Source: GCA-2683825 sp965662355
GTDB lineage: Bacteria; Planctomycetota; UBA1135; GCA-002686595
DNA length: 64,000 nt
Direction: 5' to 3'
Assembly (NCBI GenBank): GCA_965662355.1
Contig: CBFIHP010000008.1
Span: 1-64,000 of the forward strand
Shown here: positions 10,041 through 18,959 of the stretch, piece after piece
How positions within the stretch are numbered: position 1 is the first letter of the stretch
Layout of the letters: each line of letters starts with the position of its first letter
Program-made: the position numbers and the translations under genes
Notes under the pieces: model-generated
Seen by the model: the letters and a program-made list of their open reading frames with translations, nothing else
Databases searched by the model: none
What the model was told of the DNA's origin: nothing

Positions 10041-11746
10041 TGGCCAAGCTCCACGATCTTCTCATCGATGCGGGAATCCCGCGGGACCGCCTCGAGGAGT
10101 GCCGGCGAATTGCCGGGGCTAGTGGTGATGGGCTCGACCGGGTCATTCTGTCCAAGGAATACCTGGCGGAGGAGAAGCTCCTCGAGGTCTACGCGAGGCA
10201 CCTCGGCTACGAGTTCGTTTCGAATCTGGACGGGACCGCGGTCCCTTCGAGCTTCGTCAACCGCATCCCGGTTCAGTTCACGCGCAACTACAACCTGGTC
10301 GCGTTGTCCGAGGACCCCGCGGGACTCGTTCGTGTGGCCACGTGCACACCCCTGGACCCCCAGCCGATGGACGATCTCGCCGCCATGCTCGGGCGTGAGA
10401 TCGAACCCGTGCTCTCGCCTCGCAACGAGATCACGACCCTGATCGCCCGGGCCTACCGCCACAAGGCGGATGGGGTCGACGAAGCCCTGGCCGACGTCGC
10501 CGAGGATGGAGACATCGCCGGACTCGCCGACGAAATCGACGAGGCCGAAGACGTGCTCGACGTCTCGAACAAGGCGCCGATCATCAAGCTGGTCAACACG
10601 ATCATGTTCCAGGGTTTGAAGTTGCGCACCTCCGATGTGCACTTCCATCCCTACCCGGATCGAACCCAAGTGCGCTTCCGTATCGACGGCATCCTTTATG
10701 ACATGGATTCGGTACCGCGCAAGGCGCACGAGGCCATCGTCAGTCGCGTCAAGGTCATGGGGCGCATGGACATCGCCGAGCGGCGCCTACCCCAGGACGG
10801 TCGGGCCACGATTCGCATCGGCGATGGCGAGGTCGACGTGCGGATCAGTTCCGTGCCGACGTCCAATGGCGAACGTATCGTCATGCGTTTGCTCGACAAG
10901 ACGGCCAAGCTGCACGAACTGACAGAGATTGGGCTCACGGACGCCAATCACGCGATGCTGTCCGACTACATCACCTGGAGCCACGGCATCATCCTTGTCA
11001 CCGGCCCCACGGGTTCAGGCAAGACGACGACGCTCTACGGCTCGATGGGCCAGATCGATACCACCCAGAAGAACGTTCTCACGATCGAGGATCCGGTCGA
11101 GTACTCGCTGGCAGGCATCTCCCAGGTGCAGGTGAACAACAAGAAGGGCCTGACCTTCGCTGCCGGCCTCCGTTCGTTCCTACGTCAGGACCCGGACGTG
11201 ATGATGGTCGGTGAGATTCGAGATCTCGAAACCGCCGAGGTTGCCATCCGCGCGGCCCTGACGGGACACCTCGTGTTCTCGACGGTTCACACGAACGACG
11301 CCCCCAGCACGATCACACGGATGGTCGACCAAGGGGTCGAGCCGTACCTCGTGGCCAGCTCCCTGATCCTCGTCATCGCCCAACGACTCGTGCGGACGAT
11401 CTGCAAGCACTGCCGCATCCTCGTTCCAGTGAATGACGAATGGGCCGCCAAGCTGCGCAAGATCGACCTCACGCCCGAGCAAGTCGACCACGAAATCGCC
11501 TACGGAGAAGGCTGCGACGAGTGCTTCCATTCCGGCTACGCCGGGCGAACCGCCATCTACGAGTTCATGCCCGTCGATGAGACGCTACGTACGCAGATCA
11601 TGAATGGCTCGACCGCGACGGATATGAAACGCTCCGCGATCGACCGCGGCATGATCACGCTGCGCATGGATGGCAAAGAGAAGATCATCAAGCGTTCCAC
11701 GACCCCTGACGAGGTTCTCCGCGTCACACAGCTGGACATGGGCTAA
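10040..11746 (+). CDS. gspE: Type II secretion ATPase GspE
   Basis: Cytoplasmic motor ATPase that powers pseudopilus assembly, 568 residues. The N-terminal GspE/MshEN domain covers about 1-140. The ATPase core has Walker A GPTGSGKT at 322-329, Walker B around PDVMMVGEIRD at 385-395 and the His box STVHTND at 414-420. The tetracysteine zinc-binding element is CKHC (455-458) plus CDEC (492-495), as in T2SS and T4P-assembly ATPases. The start is GTG 10040, overlapping the gspD stop by one base, which indicates translational coupling. A PilB role in type IV pili is the alternative, but the secretin and pseudopilin context favours type II secretion. Confidence 0.95.
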   Translation: MAKLHDLLIDAGIPRDRLEECRRIAGASGDGLDRVILSKEYLAEEKLLEVYARHLGYEFVSNLDGTAVPSSFVNRIPVQFTRNYNLVALSEDPAGLVRVATCTPLDPQPMDDLAAMLGREIEPVLSPRNEITTLIARAYRHKADGVDEALADVAEDGDIAGLADEIDEAEDVLDVSNKAPIIKLVNTIMFQGLKLRTSDVHFHPYPDRTQVRFRIDGILYDMDSVPRKAHEAIVSRVKVMGRMDIAERRLPQDGRATIRIGDGEVDVRISSVPTSNGERIVMRLLDKTAKLHELTEIGLTDANHAMLSDYITWSHGIILVTGPTGSGKTTTLYGSMGQIDTTQKNVLTIEDPVEYSLAGISQVQVNNKKGLTFAAGLRSFLRQDPDVMMVGEIRDLETAEVAIRAALTGHLVFSTVHTNDAPSTITRMVDQGVEPYLVASSLILVIAQRLVRTICKHCRILVPVNDEWAAKLRKIDLTPEQVDHEIAYGEGCDECFHSGYAGRTAIYEFMPVDETLRTQIMNGSTATDMKRSAIDRGMITLRMDGKEKIIKRSTTPDEVLRVTQLDMG

Positions 11747-11766
11747 CCCGAACGATTCGTCGCACG

Positions 11767-13035
11767 ATGCCGATTTTCGAATACAAAGCCTACGCCCCCG
11801 GCGGTGCGACAAGGACCGGAGTCATCGATGCGGATACTCCGCGCGAAGCACGGGTGCGGCTTCGTCGCGAAAACATCCTGGTCAGCGAACTGCGCGTCGC
11901 CAAGGGCGGCCGCAAGTCCACCAAGGAAAGGGCGGCCGCACTCGGCAAGGGACCCGGGCTGTTCGAGCGCATCAACTCGATGCGCCAACAGCCGTCGGGA
12001 CCCACCGGGCGGGATCTGGAAATCGTCGCCGCCCTGACGCGCCAAATGGGAACGCTTCTGGCCGCGGGTATCCCCCTATCGGACATGCTCTCGGCCATCA
12101 TCGAACAGGCTGAGAATCGTCGCCAGGAAACGATCTTTCGTTCGATTCGTGAACGCATCACGCAGGGCGCGTCCTTTGGTGATGCCCTCGCGGACTACCC
12201 GCAGCTCTTCACGGATCTGTACGTCAACATGGTCCGTGCCGGAGAAGCCACGGGCCAGATCGATATCGTCCTGCTACGCCTCGCGGACTTCCTTCAGCGC
12301 CAACGCGCTTTGCAACGCAAGGTAGCCTCCGCTCTTACCTATCCGGTCTTGATGGTCGTCATCGGAGCCCTGGTCGTCTCCGTCTTGATGGCTTTCGTCG
12401 TTCCCAAGATCACGGACATGTTGAGGGACACGGGACAAGCGCTGCCCGGTCCGACGCAACTCCTGGTCACGATCTCCAACCTGTTCAAGGATTGGTGGAT
12501 CCTCATCCCGCTGGGAATCGCGCTCACTTCGGTGCTCTACAACCGGGCGTACAAGACCGACAGGGGCCAGCTGGCCATCGACAAGTTCAAGCTGCGTATT
12601 CCGATCATCGGCGAACTCCTGCGCAAGAGTGCCATCGCGCGCTTTACGCGCACCTTGGCGACGCTGCTCTCCAGTGGCGTGGCCGCCGTGCGCAGCCTCG
12701 AGATCACCGAAACGGTCGTCGGTAACCGCGTTCTCGCGGACGCCACAGCCTATATCCGATCACGGATCCTCGAGGGCACCGACATTGCCACGCCACTGAA
12801 GTCCAGCGGTGCCTTTCCATCGGTCGTAGGCTATATGGTCTCCGTCGGCGAGCAATCCGGTGAGCTCGAGCAGATGCTCGATCGGGTCGCGGATGCCTAC
12901 GACGAGGAAATCGAGGTCGTCACCGAGCGTATCACTGTCGTCCTCGAACCCCTGATGATCGTCGTTCTGGCCGTCATCGTCGGTTTCATCGTCTACTCGA
13001 TCATCCTTCCGATTCTCAACGTCGGCAACGTCTGA
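11767..13035 (+). CDS. gspF: Type II secretion inner-membrane platform protein GspF
   Basis: Inner-membrane platform protein on which GspE acts, 422 residues, the usual size. There are two T2SSF repeats (about 75-200 and 275-400), each with the MGTLLAAGIPL- and LATLLSSGVAA-like motif. Three membrane segments are visible near 195-220, 245-265 and the extreme C-terminus (a hydrophobic stretch ending in IILPILNVG). The N-terminal YKAYAPGG domain is typical of GspF. ATG start 20 bases after gspE. Confidence 0.95.
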   Translation: MPIFEYKAYAPGGATRTGVIDADTPREARVRLRRENILVSELRVAKGGRKSTKERAAALGKGPGLFERINSMRQQPSGPTGRDLEIVAALTRQMGTLLAAGIPLSDMLSAIIEQAENRRQETIFRSIRERITQGASFGDALADYPQLFTDLYVNMVRAGEATGQIDIVLLRLADFLQRQRALQRKVASALTYPVLMVVIGALVVSVLMAFVVPKITDMLRDTGQALPGPTQLLVTISNLFKDWWILIPLGIALTSVLYNRAYKTDRGQLAIDKFKLRIPIIGELLRKSAIARFTRTLATLLSSGVAAVRSLEITETVVGNRVLADATAYIRSRILEGTDIATPLKSSGAFPSVVGYMVSVGEQSGELEQMLDRVADAYDEEIEVVTERITVVLEPLMIVVLAVIVGFIVYSIILPILNVGNV

Positions 13036-13060
13036 GCCTATTCAAAACTGAGTCTGTCCA

Positions 13061-13495
13061 ATGAATAAATTCCAACGAAGCAACAACCGACGCGAAGGCT
13101 TTTCGCTGGCCGAGATGATGGTCGTCGTCGTGATCATCGGCCTACTCGCCGCAACCGTCGGCAAGAAAGTCATCGACCGTCTCTTCACGAGTCAGGTCGG
13201 TATAGCCAAAGGTGAGATCAGCCAGATCGTCGATGCCTGCGACATCTACGCGATCGAAAACGGCGGTCGTCACCCCGACTCGCTCGAAGAGTTGATCACG
13301 CCCGATGAGAGTGGGGTCACCTATCTGGACCGTGAAACGGTGCCCCAGGATCCCTGGGGTTACGAGTATGGCTACGAACCCCCCGACGGCAGCATCGGCC
13401 CCCGCGTCTTCACACTGGGCGCCGACGGCGCACCTGGTGGCGACGGCAAGGACCGGGATTTCGACAACTTCGCCATCAAGAACAACGAAATCTAG
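13061..13495 (+). CDS. gspG: Major pseudopilin GspG
   Basis: Main subunit of the type II pseudopilus, 144 residues. The prepilin signal ends at G13, with cleavage before F14 and the required Glu at mature position 5 (G|FSLAEMM), followed by a hydrophobic helix (VVVVIIGLLAATV). The mature domain has the GspG-type PQDPWGYEYGY motif and the C-terminal SIGPRVFTLGADGAPGG region. That region contains the calcium-binding loop in characterised GspG proteins, and several Asp residues here fit it. Located 25 bases after gspF. Confidence 0.95.
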   Translation: MNKFQRSNNRREGFSLAEMMVVVVIIGLLAATVGKKVIDRLFTSQVGIAKGEISQIVDACDIYAIENGGRHPDSLEELITPDESGVTYLDRETVPQDPWGYEYGYEPPDGSIGPRVFTLGADGAPGGDGKDRDFDNFAIKNNEI

Positions 13496-13543
13496 ATCCC
13501 TCTCCCTACCCACAGCCTACGAGGCCCGCAGCCGACAGTCCTG

Positions 13544-14101
13544 ATGACGCCTATCCCGAGTCGAAAGAGCGGCTTCACGCTCATCGAAGTCACGGCCGTC
13601 GCACTGGTCTTGGCTTTGATCGCCTCCGCGGTGTTCGTCTCGTGGGAGGCGATGCTTCCGAACCAACGGATGAACACCGCCATCCGGGAACTGTCGGAAA
13701 CGCTGTACGGTGCGCGTTCCGACGCCATCGCCCGCAACGGCGAGTTTCGAATCTACTACGACATCGACAACAACTCCTACAAGGTGCGCACGCCCTTCCT
13801 CATCGGTGGCGGGAAGGCCCTAGTCGAGAATGACGAGGATCGGCTCTGGCAACGCCAACGCAACCTTGCTGAGAGGGACATCGAGATCCTCGAGGTGACC
13901 ATCGACGATCTCGTCTACAACGATGGAGTCGTGTACGTCCGCTTCGACCCCCTCGGAGCCTCCAATTACCACACGATCGTGCTCTACCAGAAGCGCTTCG
14001 ACCGCACCTTTACGATCGAAGCGCTGCCGCTGACCGGTGATATCCGCTATCACACCGGGTACTTCCAGCGCGAGCTCGCTGAGGACTCGGACTTTCAATG
14101 A
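13544..14101 (+). CDS. gspH: Minor pseudopilin, GspH-like
   Basis: A 185-residue protein with a class III prepilin signal: cleavage G10|F11, Glu at mature +5 (FTLIEV) and a hydrophobic helix (AVALVLALIASAVFV). The rest is a single soluble domain with a GspH/FimT-like pattern (TAIRELSETLYGARSDAIARN). Position after gspG and before the gspI-like gene supports gspH, a subunit near the pseudopilus tip. The stop overlaps the next ATG (ATGA). Confidence 0.85.
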   Translation: MTPIPSRKSGFTLIEVTAVALVLALIASAVFVSWEAMLPNQRMNTAIRELSETLYGARSDAIARNGEFRIYYDIDNNSYKVRTPFLIGGGKALVENDEDRLWQRQRNLAERDIEILEVTIDDLVYNDGVVYVRFDPLGASNYHTIVLYQKRFDRTFTIEALPLTGDIRYHTGYFQRELAEDSDFQ

Positions 14102-14715
14102 AGCAGCCGCTCTGGAGAGTCACAAAAAAGAAGGCCACAGAAGAGAGATGCTCCGCTACGTCCGGCTTCACCTTGGCTGAAGTGGCAGTCACGCTCTTGA
14201 TCGTCAGCTTCGCCCTGGTCCTGATTCTGCAGGGACTCAGCACCGCCAAGTTCAGCGCGGCCCAGACCCACAACCGCAAGGTGGCCCGCGAGCTGGCCCT
14301 CTTGACCCTCGGGCAGGTCGAGTCCGGGCTCTTCTGGGAGGAGCTGGATGGCCAGGGTGACCGGCTCTTTGGAACGTATGCCGAGGAGGGCTACGAGTTC
14401 TGGCACTGGGAACTCGGCGTCGGCGAGGACAACCGCCCCGAAGGACAATCCGATCCTACGGAAACTGGCTATTGGGACAACTGGGAGCACGAGCGCGAGC
14501 TGGAGCGCGAACGCCTCGCGGACGAGGACATCGACGAGGAGGAGGTCACCGAGCCCTACGAGGAGGTTTTCATCACGGTCTTCTTTCCCAAGCTGGGCGA
14601 GTACCCCAATCAAGTAACCATCGAACGCTGGCTCCCCTGGGACCAGGTGTACGGTGAGGACGAAGACGCCGTCGCGGAAGGTGAAACCGACCCGGGAGCA
14701 GATCCCTCGCAATGA
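14098..14715 (+). CDS. gspI: Minor pseudopilin, GspI-like, with a long acidic insertion
   Basis: Prepilin-type protein of 205 residues. The cleavage site is G23|F24 with Glu at +5 (FTLAEV), then a hydrophobic helix. The ARELALLTLGQVE stretch after the helix resembles GspI. It is much longer than typical GspI (about 120): residues roughly 100-160 form a strongly acidic, Glu/Arg-rich insertion, and the tail is again acidic. Operon order (H-I-J) and 4-base overlaps on both sides support the call; sequence alone would only give minor pseudopilin. Confidence 0.75.
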   Translation: MKQPLWRVTKKKATEERCSATSGFTLAEVAVTLLIVSFALVLILQGLSTAKFSAAQTHNRKVARELALLTLGQVESGLFWEELDGQGDRLFGTYAEEGYEFWHWELGVGEDNRPEGQSDPTETGYWDNWEHERELERERLADEDIDEEEVTEPYEEVFITVFFPKLGEYPNQVTIERWLPWDQVYGEDEDAVAEGETDPGADPSQ

Positions 14716-15521
14716 TGCTCCAACGCGCGACCCAACACAGCCGAGAACACGCCGGCTTCACGATCGTCGAGATCCTCGTGACGGTCCTGATCATGTCCTT
14801 CATCATGATCTCGATCACCACGATCCTGGGCATTGCCCGCAAGAGCCGCGACACGATCCAGAACATCCAGGAACAGCAACTCGCCGGGCCGGCCATCTTG
14901 AACCTGCTCGAACACGATCTGCGGGGCATGCTGACCTACAACATCGACGCCCAGCACTCGGTCCGAGTCCAGGACAGAAACCTATCGGGCTACGACGCGG
15001 ACACGATCGACTTCGTGACCACCGTCGACAGCCTTCAGCCGTATCGGGAGAGTACCTCCGAGGACTTCCGACGCGCGGACATCAACGAGGTCGGCTACCG
15101 CCTGCGCCTGAATCCGGCGGACGACGAATTCCTCGAGCTGTACCGGCGCGAGGACTTCGGGGTCGACGATAAACCCTTCGACGGTGGCAGCTACGGCCTG
15201 CTGCACGATCGGGTCAAGGGCCTCGACATCCAGATCTACGAAGAGGACGGCCCCGACGCCGAGCCCGTGGAGTCCTGGGGCGACGTGGGTGACGAGTACA
15301 CGGGCGTTCCAGCTCGCATCGAGATCGAACTGACGGTGGAGATGGCCCCGAAACTGACGAACGAGCAGCTGATCATCGATCGCCGCACGATCACCTACAA
15401 GCGCGTCATCCGCCCGTCGTCCAGCCTGCGCATGGTGCAGGACACAGCGGTCGTCCCGATCGTCCCGGTCCTGGTCCCAGCCACGGCTCCCACGCCTTCC
15501 GACCCGCCCACGGGCGGTTAG
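14712..15521 (+). CDS. gspJ: Minor pseudopilin, GspJ-like
   Basis: A 269-residue prepilin-type protein with cleavage G15|F16 and Glu at +5 (FTIVEI), a hydrophobic helix and a large soluble domain (LLEHDLRGMLTY, then YRLRLNPADDEFLELYRRED). That layout, with a conserved E-x-DLR element after the helix, is that of GspJ/PulJ. The C-terminus is a Pro/Thr-rich tail. A second ATG follows directly at 14715. Last gene of the operon; no gspK, L, M or C follows. It is convergent with serS, 14 bases away, with no obvious terminator between them. Confidence 0.8.
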   Translation: MMLQRATQHSREHAGFTIVEILVTVLIMSFIMISITTILGIARKSRDTIQNIQEQQLAGPAILNLLEHDLRGMLTYNIDAQHSVRVQDRNLSGYDADTIDFVTTVDSLQPYRESTSEDFRRADINEVGYRLRLNPADDEFLELYRREDFGVDDKPFDGGSYGLLHDRVKGLDIQIYEEDGPDAEPVESWGDVGDEYTGVPARIEIELTVEMAPKLTNEQLIIDRRTITYKRVIRPSSSLRMVQDTAVVPIVPVLVPATAPTPSDPPTGG

Positions 15522-15535
15522 GGTTCCTTCTAGGG

Positions 15536-16813
15536 CTACAGGGCCTTACCGAGGGTGGCCGCCCCGCCCGTGTACTGACGTAGCACTTCGGGCACATGCA
15601 GCGTCCCGACGGGCTGCTGGTGGTTTTCCAGGAGCGCGATCAGGATTCGCGTGCTGGCCGCAACCGTGTTGTTGAGCGTGTGGCAGATGCGCACCTTGCC
15701 CTCCGCGTCACGATAGCGAAGCTTCAAGCGCCGGGCCTGATAGTCGTAGAAGCGCGAGGCCGAATGCGTCTCGCCGTAGTTCCCGCGTGCAGGCATCCAG
15801 GTTTCGATATCGAACTTCTGCACATGCGGCACGCCGAGATCGCCGCCGCAGACGTTCACGACTCGGTACGGCAACTCGAGGGCCTGCAACACCTCTTCGG
15901 AGTTTTGCAGGATGGAATGATGATGCGCGATGCTGTTCTCGACGTCGGCCACGTCGATGACGACCTGCTCGACCTTCTGGAACTGGTGCACCCGATAGAT
16001 GCCCTTGGTGTCCTTACCGTACGTCCCGGCCTCCCGGCGATAGCAGGTCGTCCGCGCTACGTAGCGCTTCGGTAGCGCATCCAGGGGCAGGATCTCATCG
16101 GCATGCAGGGCCGTGACAGGCACTTCGGAGGTCCCGGCGAGATAAAGCTCATCGCGATCATCGGTGCGGTACGTTTGCTCCTCACCCCCGGGGAAGTAAC
16201 CCGTCCCCACCAGGGGTTCGCGCCGCAGGAGCATCGGCACGCTGAGGGGGACGAAGCCCTTCTTCAGCATGTGCTCGAACGCGAACTGCATCAGAGCGGA
16301 CTCGAGCAAGGCCAGGTCCCCTATCAAGACGTAGTTACGACTGCCCGCCAGCCGTGCTCCGGCCTCGATGTCCAGCCAACCCTGGGCCGTGGCGAGATCC
16401 ACGTGGTCGCGCGGCTCGAAGTCGAAGGCCGGCGGTTCGCCGACCTTGCGCAACTCGACGTTCTCGGTGTCGTCCTTGCCCTCGGGCACGGCTTCGTCCG
16501 GGACGTTCGGAATGACGAGCTGCAGCTCGTGGATCTCCGACTCGATCGCGCCGAGGGTTTCCTCGAGCCCTTTCAGTTCTCCTTTGAGGGTCTTCTGGGA
16601 TTCCAGGATCTGTGCGCGTTCCTCGGGGCTGGCTTTGCCCATCGCCTTGCCGGCGCTCTTCTGCCGCGAGCGCAGATCGTCTACCTGCTTGCCCATGGAA
16701 CGCCGCTCTTCGTCGAGGGCGATCACACGGTCGACGTCGCAGGCGATGCGTTTCTTCTTCGCCCCGGCCTTGACGAGCTCGGGGTTCTCGCGAATGAATT
16801 TCAGGTCGAGCAA
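15536..16813 (-). CDS. serS: Seryl-tRNA synthetase
   Basis: Class II aminoacyl-tRNA synthetase charging tRNA-Ser (and tRNA-Sec if present), 425 residues, normal length. The N-terminal long coiled-coil arm (about 30-105) has heptad-like Lys/Glu/Leu content. Motif 2 (TTCYRREAG, then GIYRVHQFQKVEQV) and motif 3 (SASRFYDYQARRLKLRY region) are complete. The start is TTG 16813, which gives the family's usual MLDLKFIRENPE N-terminus. It lies 9 bases after the unknown secreted protein, so the two are probably co-transcribed. Confidence 0.97.
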   Translation of the reverse strand: MLDLKFIRENPELVKAGAKKKRIACDVDRVIALDEERRSMGKQVDDLRSRQKSAGKAMGKASPEERAQILESQKTLKGELKGLEETLGAIESEIHELQLVIPNVPDEAVPEGKDDTENVELRKVGEPPAFDFEPRDHVDLATAQGWLDIEAGARLAGSRNYVLIGDLALLESALMQFAFEHMLKKGFVPLSVPMLLRREPLVGTGYFPGGEEQTYRTDDRDELYLAGTSEVPVTALHADEILPLDALPKRYVARTTCYRREAGTYGKDTKGIYRVHQFQKVEQVVIDVADVENSIAHHHSILQNSEEVLQALELPYRVVNVCGGDLGVPHVQKFDIETWMPARGNYGETHSASRFYDYQARRLKLRYRDAEGKVRICHTLNNTVAASTRILIALLENHQQPVGTLHVPEVLRQYTGGAATLGKAL

Positions 16814-16822
16814 GGAGGCGTC

Positions 16823-18829
16823 CTATTCCTTCCAGTCGGAGGTGATCTTGCCGAACAGCTTGTTCTTCTTCTGGAAGAGCTGAACCTCGACGTCCCGGCC
16901 CTTTTTGTCCTTCTTGATTCCCTCTGCAAGCTGCGGGAACCAGAAGACGCGATAATCGTTGTTGTGGTCGCCGATCTCTTGCTGGTTCACGACCGGCTTC
17001 ATCTTCGCTTCGGATTTGCCCTTCTTGGAGCCCTTCCTGCGAATGAGAACCTCGGGTTGGGCCACGCAGCCCCAAAGGCGCTGATAGGCCTCGCCGTTCT
17101 TGCCGGTGACATACACGGTATTGCCTTCGACGGAGACCTGCTCCTCATCCTGGTTGACCCGGAAGTCGAACCCGAAGGGCCCGCCCAGCCGGAGCGTCTC
17201 CGTCTTGCCGGCTTCGACCGTCCATGAGCGCATGCTGGGGGTCGGAAGCATCAAGGCCTTCATCATCGAACGGCGCTTGCCCTTGCTGATCTGACCGCAG
17301 AGAAGCTTGTAGCTGCCGGCGGGAACCTGGGTGCCTTTCTTCTCGATGCGGTAGTAGCAATTCTCGAGGCTTCCGCTGCCCTGGACGATCACCCAGTCGG
17401 CGGAAACACCCTTCATGCTGAGCTTCAGCGTGGCGGACTCGACGTCGGCCCGGGCGACCAGGATGTCCGAGCTCTCCTCGTTGGCGACCAGCTTGTACCA
17501 GTCCTCCCCGACCTTCACGAGCTCGGTCCACGGCACCGCGACCTTGGAATCCCCGATGACAAGCGTATCCACGTCGGGCTGGTAAAACTCCTCGACGGTG
17601 CCCATGCGACCCCAGGTCAGGGGCGGGCTGCCGTACTTGCCGTCGCAGTTGTCGTCGATCAACCGAATCTGAGTCTCGTTGATCATGCCGACCAGGCTGC
17701 CCGCTCCCGCGATGTAGATCTGCAGGGAGGCGTCCGTGGGCCCGAGGTTGAACGTGTTGCCCTGGTAGAGGTCACGCTCGAGGCCGATCGTCGCGAGGAA
17801 ACCCCACTTGCGTCCCTCGAGCTCGAACTGGACCGGCACGATCTTGCCGCCCAGGGGAATGGGGACGTCACCCTCGCCGTCCCCATCGGTGTCGATCGCG
17901 GCCTTCGACGCCGAGGTGCGCAGGATCTTCGGCGAGCGGTCCTTGCCCAACGAACCGATGATCGCGCTCGAGCCCTTCTTCGCCAGCCAGATTGCCGGCC
18001 ACATCTGATAGTTTTCGTCGCCGATGTAGATCGGGCGCTTCAAGGCTCCGATGGAAGAGACCATATCGAAACTGGCGTTGATAGGCTTCAGCTGATACTC
18101 GGGATTCGCCTCGGCCTTGGCCTTGGCTCGCGCCTCGGGCCCCTTGGACGGATCGCCGTAGCCGTCGTACTCGAGCTGATCGAAGCGCACCTTGATCTGC
18201 TTGAACGCATCGCCGTGCAGCTGCAGCGAACTCCAGGCTTCGATGAACTTGCCCCACGCCTCGCAGGCTAGTTTGAGTTTCGCGGTGCCTTTGGGACGGT
18301 GCTTTTCATCGAAGCTGTACCCGGCGCTGCGATAGCACGTCGCCGCCATGAAGGCGTCTCCGAGCGTTCCGAAGTTGTCCCCCATGGATGCCAATTGACC
18401 GCCCAGGTCCGTCAGACGAGGCCCCTGCTTGGCGGCTGCGGCTTCTGCGAAGCTCGCGTTCATTGGATAGAACTTCTCCAGCAGTTCCTTGTGCTTCCTC
18501 TTGTACTCCCCCCTCAGCGTCAGTGAATAGAGCCGGTACATGTCATCCGCGAAGGAGGACTTGTGCGCTTTGCGCCATGCCGTAGCCAGCGCACTTTGCT
18601 GGTCCTCGAGTTTGTCGCTGCTTTGACGTCCGATCTCCTGGCACACGAAGACGATGGTGGTAATCGCCTGGTCGTAGTGCTTCCTGACCAGCGTTTGCAT
18701 CTCGGCCTTGTCATTGATGCCGCGGGCCTGTTCGAACAGCTTCATGAACTCGCTGTCGAGCTGCGCGCTCGGCGACGGGGACAGGCCTAGGAGAAGGAGG
18801 AGGCAGGGGAGAATCGTGGACAGTCGCAT
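16823..18829 (-). CDS. Large secreted protein of unknown function with two calcium-loop-like motifs
   Basis: About 668 residues with a clear signal peptide (hydrophobic LLLLLGLSPSPSAQ, cleavage near residue 23), so it is exported. I do not recognise the family. The N-terminal 250 residues look mostly helical and charged. From about 250 on it becomes beta-rich, and two Asp-rich loops of EF-hand/dockerin type stand out: DTDGDGEGD near 314 and DDNCDGKY near 393. The C-terminal third resembles a beta-sandwich (SYKLLCGQISKGKR, ETLRLGGPFGFDF) and ends in a Lys-rich segment. A GTG directly precedes the chosen ATG 18829. Located upstream of serS with a 9-base gap. Planctomycete genomes carry many such secreted proteins; function unknown. 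Confidence 0.85.
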   Translation of the reverse strand: MRLSTILPCLLLLLGLSPSPSAQLDSEFMKLFEQARGINDKAEMQTLVRKHYDQAITTIVFVCQEIGRQSSDKLEDQQSALATAWRKAHKSSFADDMYRLYSLTLRGEYKRKHKELLEKFYPMNASFAEAAAAKQGPRLTDLGGQLASMGDNFGTLGDAFMAATCYRSAGYSFDEKHRPKGTAKLKLACEAWGKFIEAWSSLQLHGDAFKQIKVRFDQLEYDGYGDPSKGPEARAKAKAEANPEYQLKPINASFDMVSSIGALKRPIYIGDENYQMWPAIWLAKKGSSAIIGSLGKDRSPKILRTSASKAAIDTDGDGEGDVPIPLGGKIVPVQFELEGRKWGFLATIGLERDLYQGNTFNLGPTDASLQIYIAGAGSLVGMINETQIRLIDDNCDGKYGSPPLTWGRMGTVEEFYQPDVDTLVIGDSKVAVPWTELVKVGEDWYKLVANEESSDILVARADVESATLKLSMKGVSADWVIVQGSGSLENCYYRIEKKGTQVPAGSYKLLCGQISKGKRRSMMKALMLPTPSMRSWTVEAGKTETLRLGGPFGFDFRVNQDEEQVSVEGNTVYVTGKNGEAYQRLWGCVAQPEVLIRRKGSKKGKSEAKMKPVVNQQEIGDHNNDYRVFWFPQLAEGIKKDKKGRDVEVQLFQKKNKLFGKITSDWKE

Positions 18830-18959
18830 CACTCGGAACTACGCCCCGTAAAAGGACGTGCAAGAAGACTCGGGTTCTAGCCTCTCATCCTAGCGCCGAA
18901 GCGCCCCGAGGCTACCCGCGGGCCCTCCGTTGCCTTTTGGGTGGCCCTCTGGGCCCGCC

